Shown: positions 49,970-58,484 of the stretch, piece by piece | How positions within the stretch are numbered: the stretch's first letter is position 1 | How the letters are laid out: each line of letters opens with the position of its first letter | Assembly (NCBI GenBank): GCA_965262175.1 | Contig: CBDHES010000002.1 | Span: 2,480,001 to 2,544,000, forward strand | From: CADEDH01 sp965262175 | GTDB lineage: Bacteria; Actinomycetota; Acidimicrobiia; Acidimicrobiales; SZUA-35 | Reading direction: 5' to 3' | DNA length: 64,000 nt | Program-made: the position numbers and the translations under genes | The notes under the pieces: generated by a model | What the model was told of the DNA's origin: nothing | Seen by the model: only the letters and a program-made list of their open reading frames with translations | Database searches by the model: none

Positions 49970-51207
49970 CCGGCATGCCCCCGGTCGACGTCACGACCCC
50001 GTCGCTCTACCTCGACGGGATTCCCCACGAGCGGTTCACCGCCATCCGGGAGACCCCGGGACTGGCGTGGCATCCCTACGAGCGGTCGGGATTCTGGGCC
50101 GTGACACGCTTCGACGACGTCCGGGTCGTGTCGGGCAACCCCGACGTCTACTCGTCGGGCATCGGCCACACCAACCTGTGGGACCTGGAGGCCGACGCCC
50201 TCGAGGCCCGGCGGTCGATCATCGACACCGACGCTCCCGACCACACCCGGCTCCGTCGCCTGGTGTCGAAGGTGTTCACCCCGCGGAGCATTCGGGTCTG
50301 GGAGGACCTGACCCGGTCGATCGCCGCCGAGCTCCTCGACTCGTTCATCGAGCGGGGCGGAGGCGACTGGGTGGAGCAGGTGGCGGCACCGCTGCCGATC
50401 CGGGTGATCCTCTCGATCCTCGGGGTGCCGGTCGACGATGCCGACTACCTGGTCGAGCTGTCCAACTACCTCGTCGAAGGGACCGGCGACCGGCCGACCC
50501 TTCCCGACGACGCCTACGGCAACACCACGCCGGTACGGCTCCTGCCCTTCGGGAGCCCGGCCAGCCACGCCCTCTACTCCTATGGGGAGCGGATCGGGGC
50601 CGAGCGCCGAGCCGACCCCCGGGACGATCTCGTCACCGCCCTGGTCCAGGCCGAGGACGACGGCGATCGACTCACCCACGACGAGTACCGCAACCTGTTC
50701 CACGTCTTGGTCTTCGCCGGGAACGAGACGACCCGGACCGCGTTGAGCCACGGAGCGATCGCCTTCGCCGACCATCCCGACCAGTGGCAGCGGCTCCTCG
50801 ACGAGCCCACACTCCTCGATTCGGCGACGGAGGAGGTGCTCCGGTGGTCGACGCCGGTGCTCCACATGCGGCGCACCGCAGCGGCCGACACCGAGCTGGC
50901 CGGCACGCCGATCGCCGCCGGCGACAAGGTGGTGATGTGGTACGCCGCCGCCAATCGCGACCCGGAGCGGTTCCCCGACCCCTTCCGGTTCGACGTCGGT
51001 CGGGCCGACAATCGACAGTGTGCGTTCGGGGCCGGCGGCCCCCATTACTGCCTCGGGGCGAACCTGGCCCGGATGGAGGTCCGGGTGGTGTTGGAGGAGA
51101 TGGCGGCCCGGGGCCTGATCCTGGAGCGGACGACCGAGGTGGCCAGGACCGCATCGAACTTCGTCCACGGCGTGCTCTCGGTGGGGATGGCGCCGGCCGC
51201 TCGATAG
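49966..51207 (+). CDS. cytochrome P450
   Basis: A 413-residue class I P450. The I-helix motif is FAGNETTRTALSHG, the K-helix ExxR is EEVLRW, and the haem-binding loop is FGAGGPHYCLGANLARME with Cys362. The general sequence (TDAPDHTRLRRLVSKVFTPR; LHMRRTAA) is near the CYP125/CYP142/CYP124 group that hydroxylates sterol side chains or branched lipids, but other substrates are possible. Its GTG overlaps the stop of the GS-like ligase, an unusual pairing that suggests oxidation of an amine or of a glutamylated intermediate. Confidence 0.9.
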   Translation: MTGMPPVDVTTPSLYLDGIPHERFTAIRETPGLAWHPYERSGFWAVTRFDDVRVVSGNPDVYSSGIGHTNLWDLEADALEARRSIIDTDAPDHTRLRRLVSKVFTPRSIRVWEDLTRSIAAELLDSFIERGGGDWVEQVAAPLPIRVILSILGVPVDDADYLVELSNYLVEGTGDRPTLPDDAYGNTTPVRLLPFGSPASHALYSYGERIGAERRADPRDDLVTALVQAEDDGDRLTHDEYRNLFHVLVFAGNETTRTALSHGAIAFADHPDQWQRLLDEPTLLDSATEEVLRWSTPVLHMRRTAAADTELAGTPIAAGDKVVMWYAAANRDPERFPDPFRFDVGRADNRQCAFGAGGPHYCLGANLARMEVRVVLEEMAARGLILERTTEVARTASNFVHGVLSVGMAPAAR

Positions 51208-51256
51208 GCGGGGGGCAATCCCTTGGTTCCCGGCCCGGGGTGCCGATGGAACGACC

Positions 51257-52333
51257 GTGACGGACCGGCGGCCAACGTCGAGCGATGGACTGATGGAAGC
51301 GGCGACCAATCGGATCGCCCTCGGCTTCATGGCGTTCGTCATCGTGTACACGGTGGGAACGATTGGCTTCATCGTGGCCGGATGGTCGCTGTCCGACGCC
51401 GCCTACATGGTCATGATCACGATCTTCGGCGTCGGCTACGGCGAGGTACGGCCGGTGGAGGGGACCCCGATGCGGCTCTTCACGTCGGTCGTGATCATCG
51501 CCGGCTACGGAGCGGTGATCTACACCGTCGGTGGGTTCATCCAGACGCTGATCGACGGTGAATTGTCCGACGTCCTGGGGGAGCGCAAGATGCAGAAGGA
51601 GATCGACGCCCTGGAGGACCACACGATCCTGTGCGGGTTCGGCCGTATGGGCTCGGTGTTGGCCCTCCAGCTGGAGGAGGCCGGCGTCCCGGTCGTCGCC
51701 GTCGAGAGCGACGAGACCCGCCGGTCGTTGGCCGTCGACCGGGGGCACCTCGTGGTCAACGGCGACGCCACCGACGAGGAGGTGCTCGAACGGGCCGGCA
51801 TCGCTCGGGCCAGCACCCTGGCCACCGTGCTGTCCGACGATGCCATCAACGTGTTCGTGACGATCACCGCCCGGGAGATGAACCCGAACCTCCTGATCGT
51901 GTCGCGGGGCGAGGGCGCCCGGATCGAGAGCAAGCTACGGGGTTGTGGGGCCGACAAGGTCGTCATGCCGACGACGATCGGGGCCGACAAGGTGACCGAT
52001 TGGATCACCCGGCCGTCGGCCGAGGACATGTTGGACCGGCTCCGGGGCGACAAGCAGGCGAGCTCCGACCTGGTCCAGCTCGGGCTCCGCTTCGACGAGG
52101 TGCCGGTTGATGATCACCCGGGGCTGGCCGGTCGGCGAATCGACGACATCGAGATCCGAGGCGAGCGTGACTACCTGCTGGTCGCCCACCGGTGCGGGCG
52201 GAGCGAGACGGTGATGGACCCCTCGGGTGAGCGGGTCCTGGCCGAGGGCGACTCGCTCATCGTGCTCGGCCATCACAGCGACCACCCGAACGTGATCCTC
52301 CGCCACGTTGCGTTGGAGACGCCGAACCCCTAG
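51257..52333 (+). CDS. two-TM potassium channel with RCK (TrkA-N/TrkA-C) domains
   Basis: A 358-residue K+ channel subunit: TM1 (RIALGFMAFVIVYTVGTIGF), the pore loop with selectivity filter GVGYGE (about 58-63), TM2 (TSVVIIAGYGAVIYTVGGFI), an RCK Rossmann domain (ILCGFGRMGSVLALQLEEAG) and a TrkA-C domain at the end. The filter has F-G-V-G-Y-G in place of T-V-G-Y-G, as in some bacterial channels. RCK domains gate by Ca2+, NAD(H) or nucleotides such as c-di-AMP. It starts at GTG 49 bases after the P450. Confidence 0.9.
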   Translation: MTDRRPTSSDGLMEAATNRIALGFMAFVIVYTVGTIGFIVAGWSLSDAAYMVMITIFGVGYGEVRPVEGTPMRLFTSVVIIAGYGAVIYTVGGFIQTLIDGELSDVLGERKMQKEIDALEDHTILCGFGRMGSVLALQLEEAGVPVVAVESDETRRSLAVDRGHLVVNGDATDEEVLERAGIARASTLATVLSDDAINVFVTITAREMNPNLLIVSRGEGARIESKLRGCGADKVVMPTTIGADKVTDWITRPSAEDMLDRLRGDKQASSDLVQLGLRFDEVPVDDHPGLAGRRIDDIEIRGERDYLLVAHRCGRSETVMDPSGERVLAEGDSLIVLGHHSDHPNVILRHVALETPNP

Positions 52334-52417
52334 GCCCGGTACCAGTCCAGCTGCGGTCGTGCTCCTGCCCGTGCCGCCGGGCGTCGAGGGTCGGCGGAGC
52401 CGGTCGGTGGCCGACCG

Positions 52418-53188
52418 TCAGCGACCGATGAAGTTCGGCGGTCGCCGCTCGGCCATGGCCCGCGTGCCCTCGGCGAAGTCGGCCGTCTCCCGAAGCCGAC
52501 CCTGCTCGGCACCCTCGTGGTCGGTGGCCGCCTTGACCTTGGCTGCGAGGTCGCCCCGGAGGGTCTCGCGGATCGACCGGACCGCCAGCGGGGCCGACGC
52601 GGCGATCTCCGCCGCCAGTTCCGTGGCTCGGGCCCGGACCTGGTCGAGCGGCACGAGCTCGTCGACCATGCCGATCGCTGCCGCGTCTTCGCCGTTGATC
52701 CGGCGGCCGGTGTAGAGCAGCTCGGCCGCCCGCTGCTGACCGACGAGCGCGGGGAGGGTGACGCTGAGGCCGAACCCCTGGTGGAAGCCGAGGCGGGCGA
52801 AGTTGGCGCTGAACCGGGCCTCGGGGGCCCCGATTCGGAAATCGGCCGACAGGGCGAGGCCGAGCCCGCCCCCGATCGCTGCCCCGTGGACCGCAGCGAC
52901 GAACGGTGTCTTCGCCTCGAAGACCCGAACCGCCGCTCCGTACAGGTCCTCGGTTGTGTACGACCGGTCGCCGCCGCTGAAGTCGGCGCCGGCACAGAAG
53001 TGCTTCCCTTCGCCGCACAGCACCGCAGCGCGGCAGTTCGGGTCGTCGTCGATGGCGAACAGGGCGTCGGCGACGCCATTGATCAGGTCGAGCGAGAAGA
53101 AGTTGTTCGGTGGCCGTCGCAACTCGATCGTCGCCACGTAGTCGTCACCGGCCGTCCAGGTCACCGCAGGGGTCTCGCTGTCGCTCAT
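52418..53188 (-). CDS. enoyl-CoA hydratase/isomerase (crotonase) family
   Basis: A 256-residue crotonase. The CoA/oxyanion-hole segments are HFCAGADFSGG and VHGAAIGGGLGLALSADFRI. The position of the second catalytic glutamate reads GFHQGFGLS without Glu, while family hydratases usually have PE there, so it may be an isomerase or another crotonase activity. ATG start with TAGCGT 6 bases upstream and no ribosome site; it follows the methyltransferase gene by 9 bases, so it has a possible internal promoter. Confidence 0.87.
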   Translation of the reverse strand: MSDSETPAVTWTAGDDYVATIELRRPPNNFFSLDLINGVADALFAIDDDPNCRAAVLCGEGKHFCAGADFSGGDRSYTTEDLYGAAVRVFEAKTPFVAAVHGAAIGGGLGLALSADFRIGAPEARFSANFARLGFHQGFGLSVTLPALVGQQRAAELLYTGRRINGEDAAAIGMVDELVPLDQVRARATELAAEIAASAPLAVRSIRETLRGDLAAKVKAATDHEGAEQGRLRETADFAEGTRAMAERRPPNFIGR

Positions 53189-53194
53189 GGCCCG

Positions 53195-53200
53195 ACGCTA
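53195..53200 (-). promoter_or_regulatory. leaderless -10 box (TAGCGT) for the crotonase gene
   Basis: On the minus strand TAGCGT ends 6 bases before the ATG at 53188. It lies across the end of the upstream methyltransferase gene, implying an internal promoter. Confidence 0.5.
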
Positions 53201-54061
53201 CACCGGCTCACCGGTACCCTCCCAGCTGCTCGCCCCGGGACCTCGTCGCCGCCCCGTGGCTTGGAACCAGTGGCGGCTGACGGTGGCCCCCGGATCGTCG
53301 GCCAGCTCCCGCCAGGCCCGGGCGATCTCGGCCAGCTCGGCCGTGGTCGCCAGGCTCCGGGCGACGACGTGGTCGACGACGGCCGGAGCGGCGAAGTACT
53401 CGGCCTCCGATCGGGCCAACGGGGCGATGCCGGTCCCGCCGGACCCGGTCGCCGTCACGGTGACGTCGACGAAACCGGCGTCGATCAGCAGCCGACCGAG
53501 CCGTCGCCCGACCCGGGGTGATGAGCCCGACCGGAGCTCGGTCTGGATCTCTCGGCCCCGATCGATCCAGGCGTCGCGGGGGAAGATGAGCTCGCTACCC
53601 CAATCGGCGTCGGCGAGCGCGACCACACCCCCTGGTCGGCAAACCCGATGGGCCTCGACCACCATCGCCGCTGGGTCGGTCACGTGTTGCAGCACCGCAC
53701 ACAGGTGGACGGCGTCGAAGGAGTCGTCGGCGAAGGGGAGCGCGAGCCCATCGCCGGCGATCAGTGGGACCTCGGCCGGTCCGGGTCGGAGATCCAGCCC
53801 GACCGCACCACCACGGGACGGACGGCGCTCCGGTGGGCGATCCGGGTGGGTCGCCCCGATCGCGTCGGGCCCGCTCTGCCGGGTTGCGGCGTCGAGACCG
53901 ACGGTGATCGAACCGGGCCCGCAGCCGAGGTCGAGCACCCGTTGGCCAGGTCGGAGCAGCGGGAGCAGGTGGGGTGCATGGCTGGCCGCGGTCCGGCGGG
54001 CGTGGTTGGGGCGATGGCGGGCCGAGATGAAGGCCCGGTACGGCCCCTCGGTAGCACTCAT
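53198..54061 (-). CDS. SAM-dependent class I methyltransferase
   Basis: A 287-residue methyltransferase. Motif I is VLDLGCGPGSITVGLDAATR, motif II/post-I is near GDGLALPFADDSFDAVHLCA, and motif III VCRPGGVVALADADWG. The VLQHVTDPAAMVVEAHRV region is typical of the UbiE/Methyltransf_11 group. A low-complexity insert (TRQSGPDAIGATHPDRPPER) after motif I is unusual and sits where most relatives have a short loop. Substrate unknown. Confidence 0.85.
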   Translation of the reverse strand: MSATEGPYRAFISARHRPNHARRTAASHAPHLLPLLRPGQRVLDLGCGPGSITVGLDAATRQSGPDAIGATHPDRPPERRPSRGGAVGLDLRPGPAEVPLIAGDGLALPFADDSFDAVHLCAVLQHVTDPAAMVVEAHRVCRPGGVVALADADWGSELIFPRDAWIDRGREIQTELRSGSSPRVGRRLGRLLIDAGFVDVTVTATGSGGTGIAPLARSEAEYFAAPAVVDHVVARSLATTAELAEIARAWRELADDPGATVSRHWFQATGRRRGPGASSWEGTGEPV

Positions 54062-54080
54062 CGGGGCGTGCGTCGTCCGC

Positions 54081-54512
54081 TCAGCGGCCGTGCTGGATGT
54101 ACTCCTGCAGCATCTGGGCCTCGGTCTCGAGCTCGGAGACGCGGTACTTCACGACGTCGCCGATGCTGACGAGGCCCGACAACCGGCCGTCGATATCGAC
54201 CGGGAGGTGGCGGATCCGCTTCTCGGTCATGAGGGCCATCAACTGCTCGATGCGGTCATCGGGGCCACAGGTGATCACCGGGGTGGTCATGATCTGGGCC
54301 ACCGGCAGGTCGAGCAGGTCGCTGCGGAGCCCGAGGGCCCGGACGATGTCCCGCTCGGAGACGATGCCCTCGATCGTGCTGCGGTCGGAGCTCACCACGA
54401 GCGCGCCGTAGCCGTGCTCGCGGAGGATCTCGACCGCTCGTCCGACCGACTCATCGGGTCGGATCGTGGCGGTGTGGGTGCCTTTGAGGCGGAGTATCTC
54501 GGCGACTTGCAT
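54081..54512 (-). CDS. tandem CBS-domain protein
   Basis: A 143-residue protein made of one Bateman module: CBS1 (VGRAVEILREHGYGALVVSS, IVSERDIVRAL) and CBS2 (VAQIMTTPVITCGPDDRIEQ, HLPVDIDGRLSGLVSIGDVV). Stand-alone pairs bind adenine nucleotides and report energy state or regulate partners. The neighbouring gene upstream is the cNMP-fold ZIP-like transporter, so it may regulate that protein, but the 88-base gap does not prove an operon. Confidence 0.88.
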   Translation of the reverse strand: MQVAEILRLKGTHTATIRPDESVGRAVEILREHGYGALVVSSDRSTIEGIVSERDIVRALGLRSDLLDLPVAQIMTTPVITCGPDDRIEQLMALMTEKRIRHLPVDIDGRLSGLVSIGDVVKYRVSELETEAQMLQEYIQHGR

Positions 54513-54600
54513 CCTCGTGCCCCCTCGTTGGTCGTCGTGAGGTCGAGGAACCATCTTCTCATGCCTCAACGCGAAACGCCGCGTTTGGTCGGACCGGGTC

Positions 54601-56388
54601 CTAGGCCAGGGCGACCCCGAGGCCGGCGGCGACGAGGAAGCCGAGCAGGGCGGCCAGCCCGGTGAACACGCCACTCCGCTCGTAGGCCTCGGGGAGCATC
54701 GTCTCGGTCGCCACGGTGATGATCGCTCCGCCGGCGATGCCTTCCAGGAGCGCCGCCACCTCGTGGGACGCCTCGGCCAGGGTCAGGTAGCCGATCGCGC
54801 TGGCCGAGGCGGCGATCAGCACGAGGCTGCCCCACATCGAGAAGATCGTCGACCACCGCATACCCTGCTCGGCCATCCCCCGAGACGAGGCCATCGATTC
54901 GGGGATATTCGACAACACCGCCCCGGCGACGAGGGCGATCGGGATGCCGTCGTCGAGGCTCGATCCGATCACCAGCGCTTCGGGGACGCCGTCGAGGGCG
55001 ATCCCCAGCCAGATCGCCATGGCCGCCCCGTGGGTCGCCACGGTGGCCAATGCGGTCTCGGGGGCGGCTCGCCCCCGGATGGTCGAGGCCCGGGCGGTGA
55101 CGACGACCTCCTCGGTCCGCTCGTCGTCGAGGCCATGAGCGGTACGGAGGTACTCCCGGGTCGCTTCGGAGGTGACATGGGCCGCCCAGGCGTCGCGGAT
55201 CGGTGGGTGCTGGTCGAGCAGCCGGTCGAGATCCCGCCGCCGCATGATCCACACCTTGGCTCCGCCGGCGGCGATCGCGGTGCCCGAGCGGGCCATCCCG
55301 GTGGCGAAGGCGTAGGTGCCGAAGGCGTCGTCGGCCCGGACCCTCCTGGCTGTTCGAGGGTCGTCGGCGGTCACCACGAGTACCTCACCGTCTTCGACGA
55401 AGTACTGCCGGTCGGCCCGGTCTCCCCGCTGGTAGAGCACGTCGCCGTCGCCGAAGTCGACGAGATAGAGCCGGTCGGCCAACGCCGCCAGCTCGGCGTC
55501 GCTGAGGGGCTCGGTCCACGGCTGGTGGTGCAGGAGCTCGATCAGGCGGTCGAGGTCGGGGCGGGCGACGTCGATCACCCGGCTCCCGATATCGGCCCGG
55601 CCGGCAGCGATCGCTTCGATCCAGGCGGAGATCTCGTCCCGTTCCAGGCCGTGGCGAGACTCGAGGTAGCTCGCCGTCTCCGGCTCGGCCAGTGCTGCCT
55701 CCAGGCGAGAACGCAACGCCGGCATCTCGTCGATCCGGTCGAACAGGTCCCGCCGGGGCAGCTGGTACAGCTTGGTCGCCTCCCGGGCCACGGCCGTCGT
55801 CGAATGGGGAGCACCCGACAGGAACGCCCCGGTCCCGAAGGCATCGTCGGTCACCACCCGTTTGGTCCCGTCGGTCCCTTGGAGCTCGACCGAGCCATCG
55901 GCCACCACCGACAGGTGCTCGGTCCGATCGCCGGCTCGATGGATGTGGGCCCCCCGGGGGTACTCGCGCTCGTTGACCAGCGCCGCGATCAGGTGGAGCT
56001 CCTCGGACGGAAGATGGTGGAACCACGGAACCCGATCGAGGTCCCGGAGCTCGTCCCGCAGCCGTTTGATCTGCCGGTCCTTGAGGTAGGTGATCGTCGT
56101 GGACGCCTTGCGGAGGAAGCCGCCCCGGGCGTTGATGATCTGGTTCAGTGCGGTGAACAGGACACCGCCGATCAGGGCGCCGACCCCGAGGTAGAGGAAC
56201 GTCTCCTCCTCCAGCGACTCGGCGACGAGGTCGACCGCCACACCGGAGATGAGCGCACCGGCCCCGAAGGCGGTGGCCAACCCGATGACCGGCCACGGTC
56301 CCTTCCACACCCGACCGATGACGGCGCCGACCACCAGGCTGGCGGCGATGGCCGCTTTGAGGGCGAAGGCGACGACGACCTCGGGCAC
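54601..56388 (-). CDS. ZIP-like membrane transporter with two cyclic-nucleotide-binding-fold domains in the central loop
   Basis: A 595-residue chimera. Three membrane helices open the protein (FALKAAIAASLVVGAVIG; GLATAFGAGALISGVAVDL; YLGVGALIGGVLFTALNQI). Two cNMP-binding folds follow (about 122-250, PWFHHLPSEELHLIAALVNE; about 290-410, LYLVDFGDGDVLYQRGDRAD), then five more helices from about 450, with ZIP-like HGAAMAIWLGIALDGVPEAL and GAVLSNIPESMASS. The insert occupies the TM3-TM4 loop of ZIP proteins. ZIP metal ligands are altered (DGVPE, SNIPES lack the usual His), and both phosphate cassettes lack the Glu/Arg pair (FGTGAFLSG, FGTYAFATG). GTG start, near TGTACT. Confidence 0.75.
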   Translation of the reverse strand: MPEVVVAFALKAAIAASLVVGAVIGRVWKGPWPVIGLATAFGAGALISGVAVDLVAESLEEETFLYLGVGALIGGVLFTALNQIINARGGFLRKASTTITYLKDRQIKRLRDELRDLDRVPWFHHLPSEELHLIAALVNEREYPRGAHIHRAGDRTEHLSVVADGSVELQGTDGTKRVVTDDAFGTGAFLSGAPHSTTAVAREATKLYQLPRRDLFDRIDEMPALRSRLEAALAEPETASYLESRHGLERDEISAWIEAIAAGRADIGSRVIDVARPDLDRLIELLHHQPWTEPLSDAELAALADRLYLVDFGDGDVLYQRGDRADRQYFVEDGEVLVVTADDPRTARRVRADDAFGTYAFATGMARSGTAIAAGGAKVWIMRRRDLDRLLDQHPPIRDAWAAHVTSEATREYLRTAHGLDDERTEEVVVTARASTIRGRAAPETALATVATHGAAMAIWLGIALDGVPEALVIGSSLDDGIPIALVAGAVLSNIPESMASSRGMAEQGMRWSTIFSMWGSLVLIAASASAIGYLTLAEASHEVAALLEGIAGGAIITVATETMLPEAYERSGVFTGLAALLGFLVAAGLGVALA

Positions 56389-56550
56389 GGCGACAGTACA
56401 GCACCCGGACCCTGCACCCGTCCGACGGGCAGATGAACCGACCGTTGCCGCCGGTTGAACATTGCGGCGGCGGGTCGGTCGCGTGCCAAGATCCGGCGAT
56501 CTCACCCCGACGAGCCCCGGACGGTCCAAGCTGTTCGGACCGCCCGCCGG

Positions 56551-56556
56551 TAGGTT
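56551..56556 (+). promoter_or_regulatory. leaderless-type -10 box (TAGGTT) upstream of the MFS gene
   Basis: TAGGTT ends 7 bases before an ATG at 56564 that opens a nine-codon ORF (stop 56591-56593) overlapping the MFS start in another frame. Confidence 0.45.
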
Positions 56557-56585
56557 CGTCCCGATGACCAGCACCGACCCCGCTC

Positions 56586-57812
56586 GTGGGTGAGCGCCAG
56601 TTCATCCTCTACCTGGCGCTGATCAGCGGCCTCTCGGCGCTGGCGATCGACATGGTGCTCCCCGCCTTCGCCGAGATGCGTCCGGCCTTCGGCCTGGCCG
56701 ACGACTCCCCCCGACTGTCGCTCACGATCAGCCTGTTCTTCGTGGGAAGCGGGATCGGGCAGTTGGTCTACGGGCCGGTGGCCGACGCCGTCGGCCGCAA
56801 GCCGGTGCTCCTGGCCTCGCTGGTCCTCTACGGCGTGTCGGCGCTGGTGTCGACGCTGGCCCCGACCCTGACCGTGTTGCTGGTGGCCCGCTTCGTGTGG
56901 GGTCTGGCCGCCGCCGGGTCCCGGGTGCTGAGCCAGGCCATCCTCCGGGATCGCTACACCGGCGACGCCATGGCCCGGGTCATGAATCTGGTGCAGACCG
57001 CCTTCTTCCTCGGCCCGATCGTCGCCCCCGTCCTCGGCGAGGCGCTCGTGCAGCTCGGATCGTGGCGGTGGGTGATGGGTTTCGGGGTGGTGACGGCCAC
57101 GGTCGCTGCCCTGTGGTCACTCCGCCTGCCCGAGACGCTGGCCCCCGAGACCCGGCGACCGCTCCAGTTCTCCTCGACGATCGCCGGGTTCGGGGTGGTC
57201 ATCGGGAACCGGGTGACGCTCGGCTACCTCCTCGCCCTGACGTTCGGATTCGGGGCGTTCTACTCGTTCCTCGCCAGCTCCGAGCTCGTCTTCGCCGACG
57301 TGTTCGATCGTTCGAGCTGGTTCGTCCCGTTCTTCTCGATCAGCAGTGTGATCCTGGCCGCCGTCACCCTGTCGATGAGCTGGGTTCTGCGCTGGGTATC
57401 GGGCCGCCACGCCGCGCTGGGCGCCGGCCTGGCGTTGTCGACGGTGTCGGCGCTCTTCGCTGCGGTGGCGGTCGCCACCGGCGGCGTGCCGCCCTTCGGG
57501 CTGTTCCTCGTGTTGTTCGTGGCGGCCAACGCCTGCCACGTCGCCTTCTTCCCGACCGCCATCAGCCTGGCGCTGGAACCGATGGGGGCGCTGGCGGGAA
57601 CGGCGGCGGCGGTGATCGGGTTCACGATGGCCATCGGCGGCGCGGCGCTGGGGGCGATCATCGACTCGTCGATCGACGGCACGATCACCCCCATCGCCTT
57701 CGGCTACGCCGGCTACTCCCTCGTCGCCCTCGGCTTCCAGGCCCTGGCCCTGACCGCGGGGCGGGCCGGCCCGGCCGTCACCGAAGCGAGAACGGCGGGT
57801 ACCGGTCGGTGA
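56586..57812 (+). CDS. MFS drug-resistance transporter, Bcr/CflA type
   Basis: A 408-residue 12-helix MFS antiporter. The start ERQFILYLALISGLSALAID and MVLPAFAEM, then GQLVYGPVADAVGRKPVLLA (motif A) and RFVWGLAAAGSRVLSQAILR, are typical of the Bcr/CflA group that exports drugs, sulfonamides or cysteine. The GTG at 56586 lacks a ribosome site. A leaderless promoter points instead to an ATG at 56564 in another frame (MTSTDPARG then stop). A single-base loss would join that ATG to this frame, so the true N-terminus is uncertain. Confidence 0.85.
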   Translation: MGERQFILYLALISGLSALAIDMVLPAFAEMRPAFGLADDSPRLSLTISLFFVGSGIGQLVYGPVADAVGRKPVLLASLVLYGVSALVSTLAPTLTVLLVARFVWGLAAAGSRVLSQAILRDRYTGDAMARVMNLVQTAFFLGPIVAPVLGEALVQLGSWRWVMGFGVVTATVAALWSLRLPETLAPETRRPLQFSSTIAGFGVVIGNRVTLGYLLALTFGFGAFYSFLASSELVFADVFDRSSWFVPFFSISSVILAAVTLSMSWVLRWVSGRHAALGAGLALSTVSALFAAVAVATGGVPPFGLFLVLFVAANACHVAFFPTAISLALEPMGALAGTAAAVIGFTMAIGGAALGAIIDSSIDGTITPIAFGYAGYSLVALGFQALALTAGRAGPAVTEARTAGTGR

Positions 57813-58434
57813 TCAGCAGGAAGGCGTAGGCGTTGACCCGTAGCCCCCAGCGGCTCACCCCGACCACGAAGTCGAACAGCGGGCGGGGATAGCGCCCGGT
57901 GAAGAGGATGGCGAACCAGGCGATGACGACCGAGACGGCGGCGCCGATCACCAGGAACGCCAGGACGATGTAGTGGGGTATGGCCAGGAACCACTTGACC
58001 AGGGGTAGCCATCGGTTGAGGTCCTCCTCGGCGTCGGGGTAGTCGAGCTCGAGGTGGACGCTCTGCTCGTGCACCGTCGACGGGTAGCGGTCGGTCAGCA
58101 ACGCCACGTAGGCCCCGATCCGGGCCCCGAACCGGGTGAACTCCCGGGCGAAGTCGAACCACCAGCGGGGGTAGCCCCGGGTGAACAGGATCATCAGCAG
58201 CGTGGCGAGGAACAGCGCCCCGGAGATCCCCCCGCTCGACTGGGTGAACGTCTCGCCCGTCTCGGTCACCACGGTCTGGTTCGAGGTGGCCGACAGGATC
58301 CCGTACAGGATCGCGATCGGGATGATCATGATCAGCCGGAACGCCGTCGTCAGACGATCGAGCTGCTCGGGATAGTCGATGTCGAGCCTGGCCGGATAGT
58401 CGTCGGCCGGTACGACGATGGTCGGCTCCGCCAT
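57778..58434 (-). CDS. DUF4389 membrane protein with internal duplication
   Basis: A 218-residue protein with four hydrophobic segments (LIMIIPIAILYGILSA; GALFLATLLMILFT; FLAIPHYIVLAFLVIGAAVS). It carries two related halves: TRGYPRWWFDFAREFTRFGA followed by LTDRYPS, and TGRYPRPLFDFVVGVSRWGL followed by ITDRYPP. The repeat matches DUF4389, whose function is unknown; members are found in actinobacteria next to membrane enzymes. It overlaps the MFS gene tail-to-tail by 35 bases. Confidence 0.8.
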   Translation of the reverse strand: MAEPTIVVPADDYPARLDIDYPEQLDRLTTAFRLIMIIPIAILYGILSATSNQTVVTETGETFTQSSGGISGALFLATLLMILFTRGYPRWWFDFAREFTRFGARIGAYVALLTDRYPSTVHEQSVHLELDYPDAEEDLNRWLPLVKWFLAIPHYIVLAFLVIGAAVSVVIAWFAILFTGRYPRPLFDFVVGVSRWGLRVNAYAFLLITDRYPPFSLR

Positions 58435-58484
58435 GAGCCTGCCCCCTTGCGCTTCGTCGCCCGACGGCGGGCGTTCCGCCGCGC

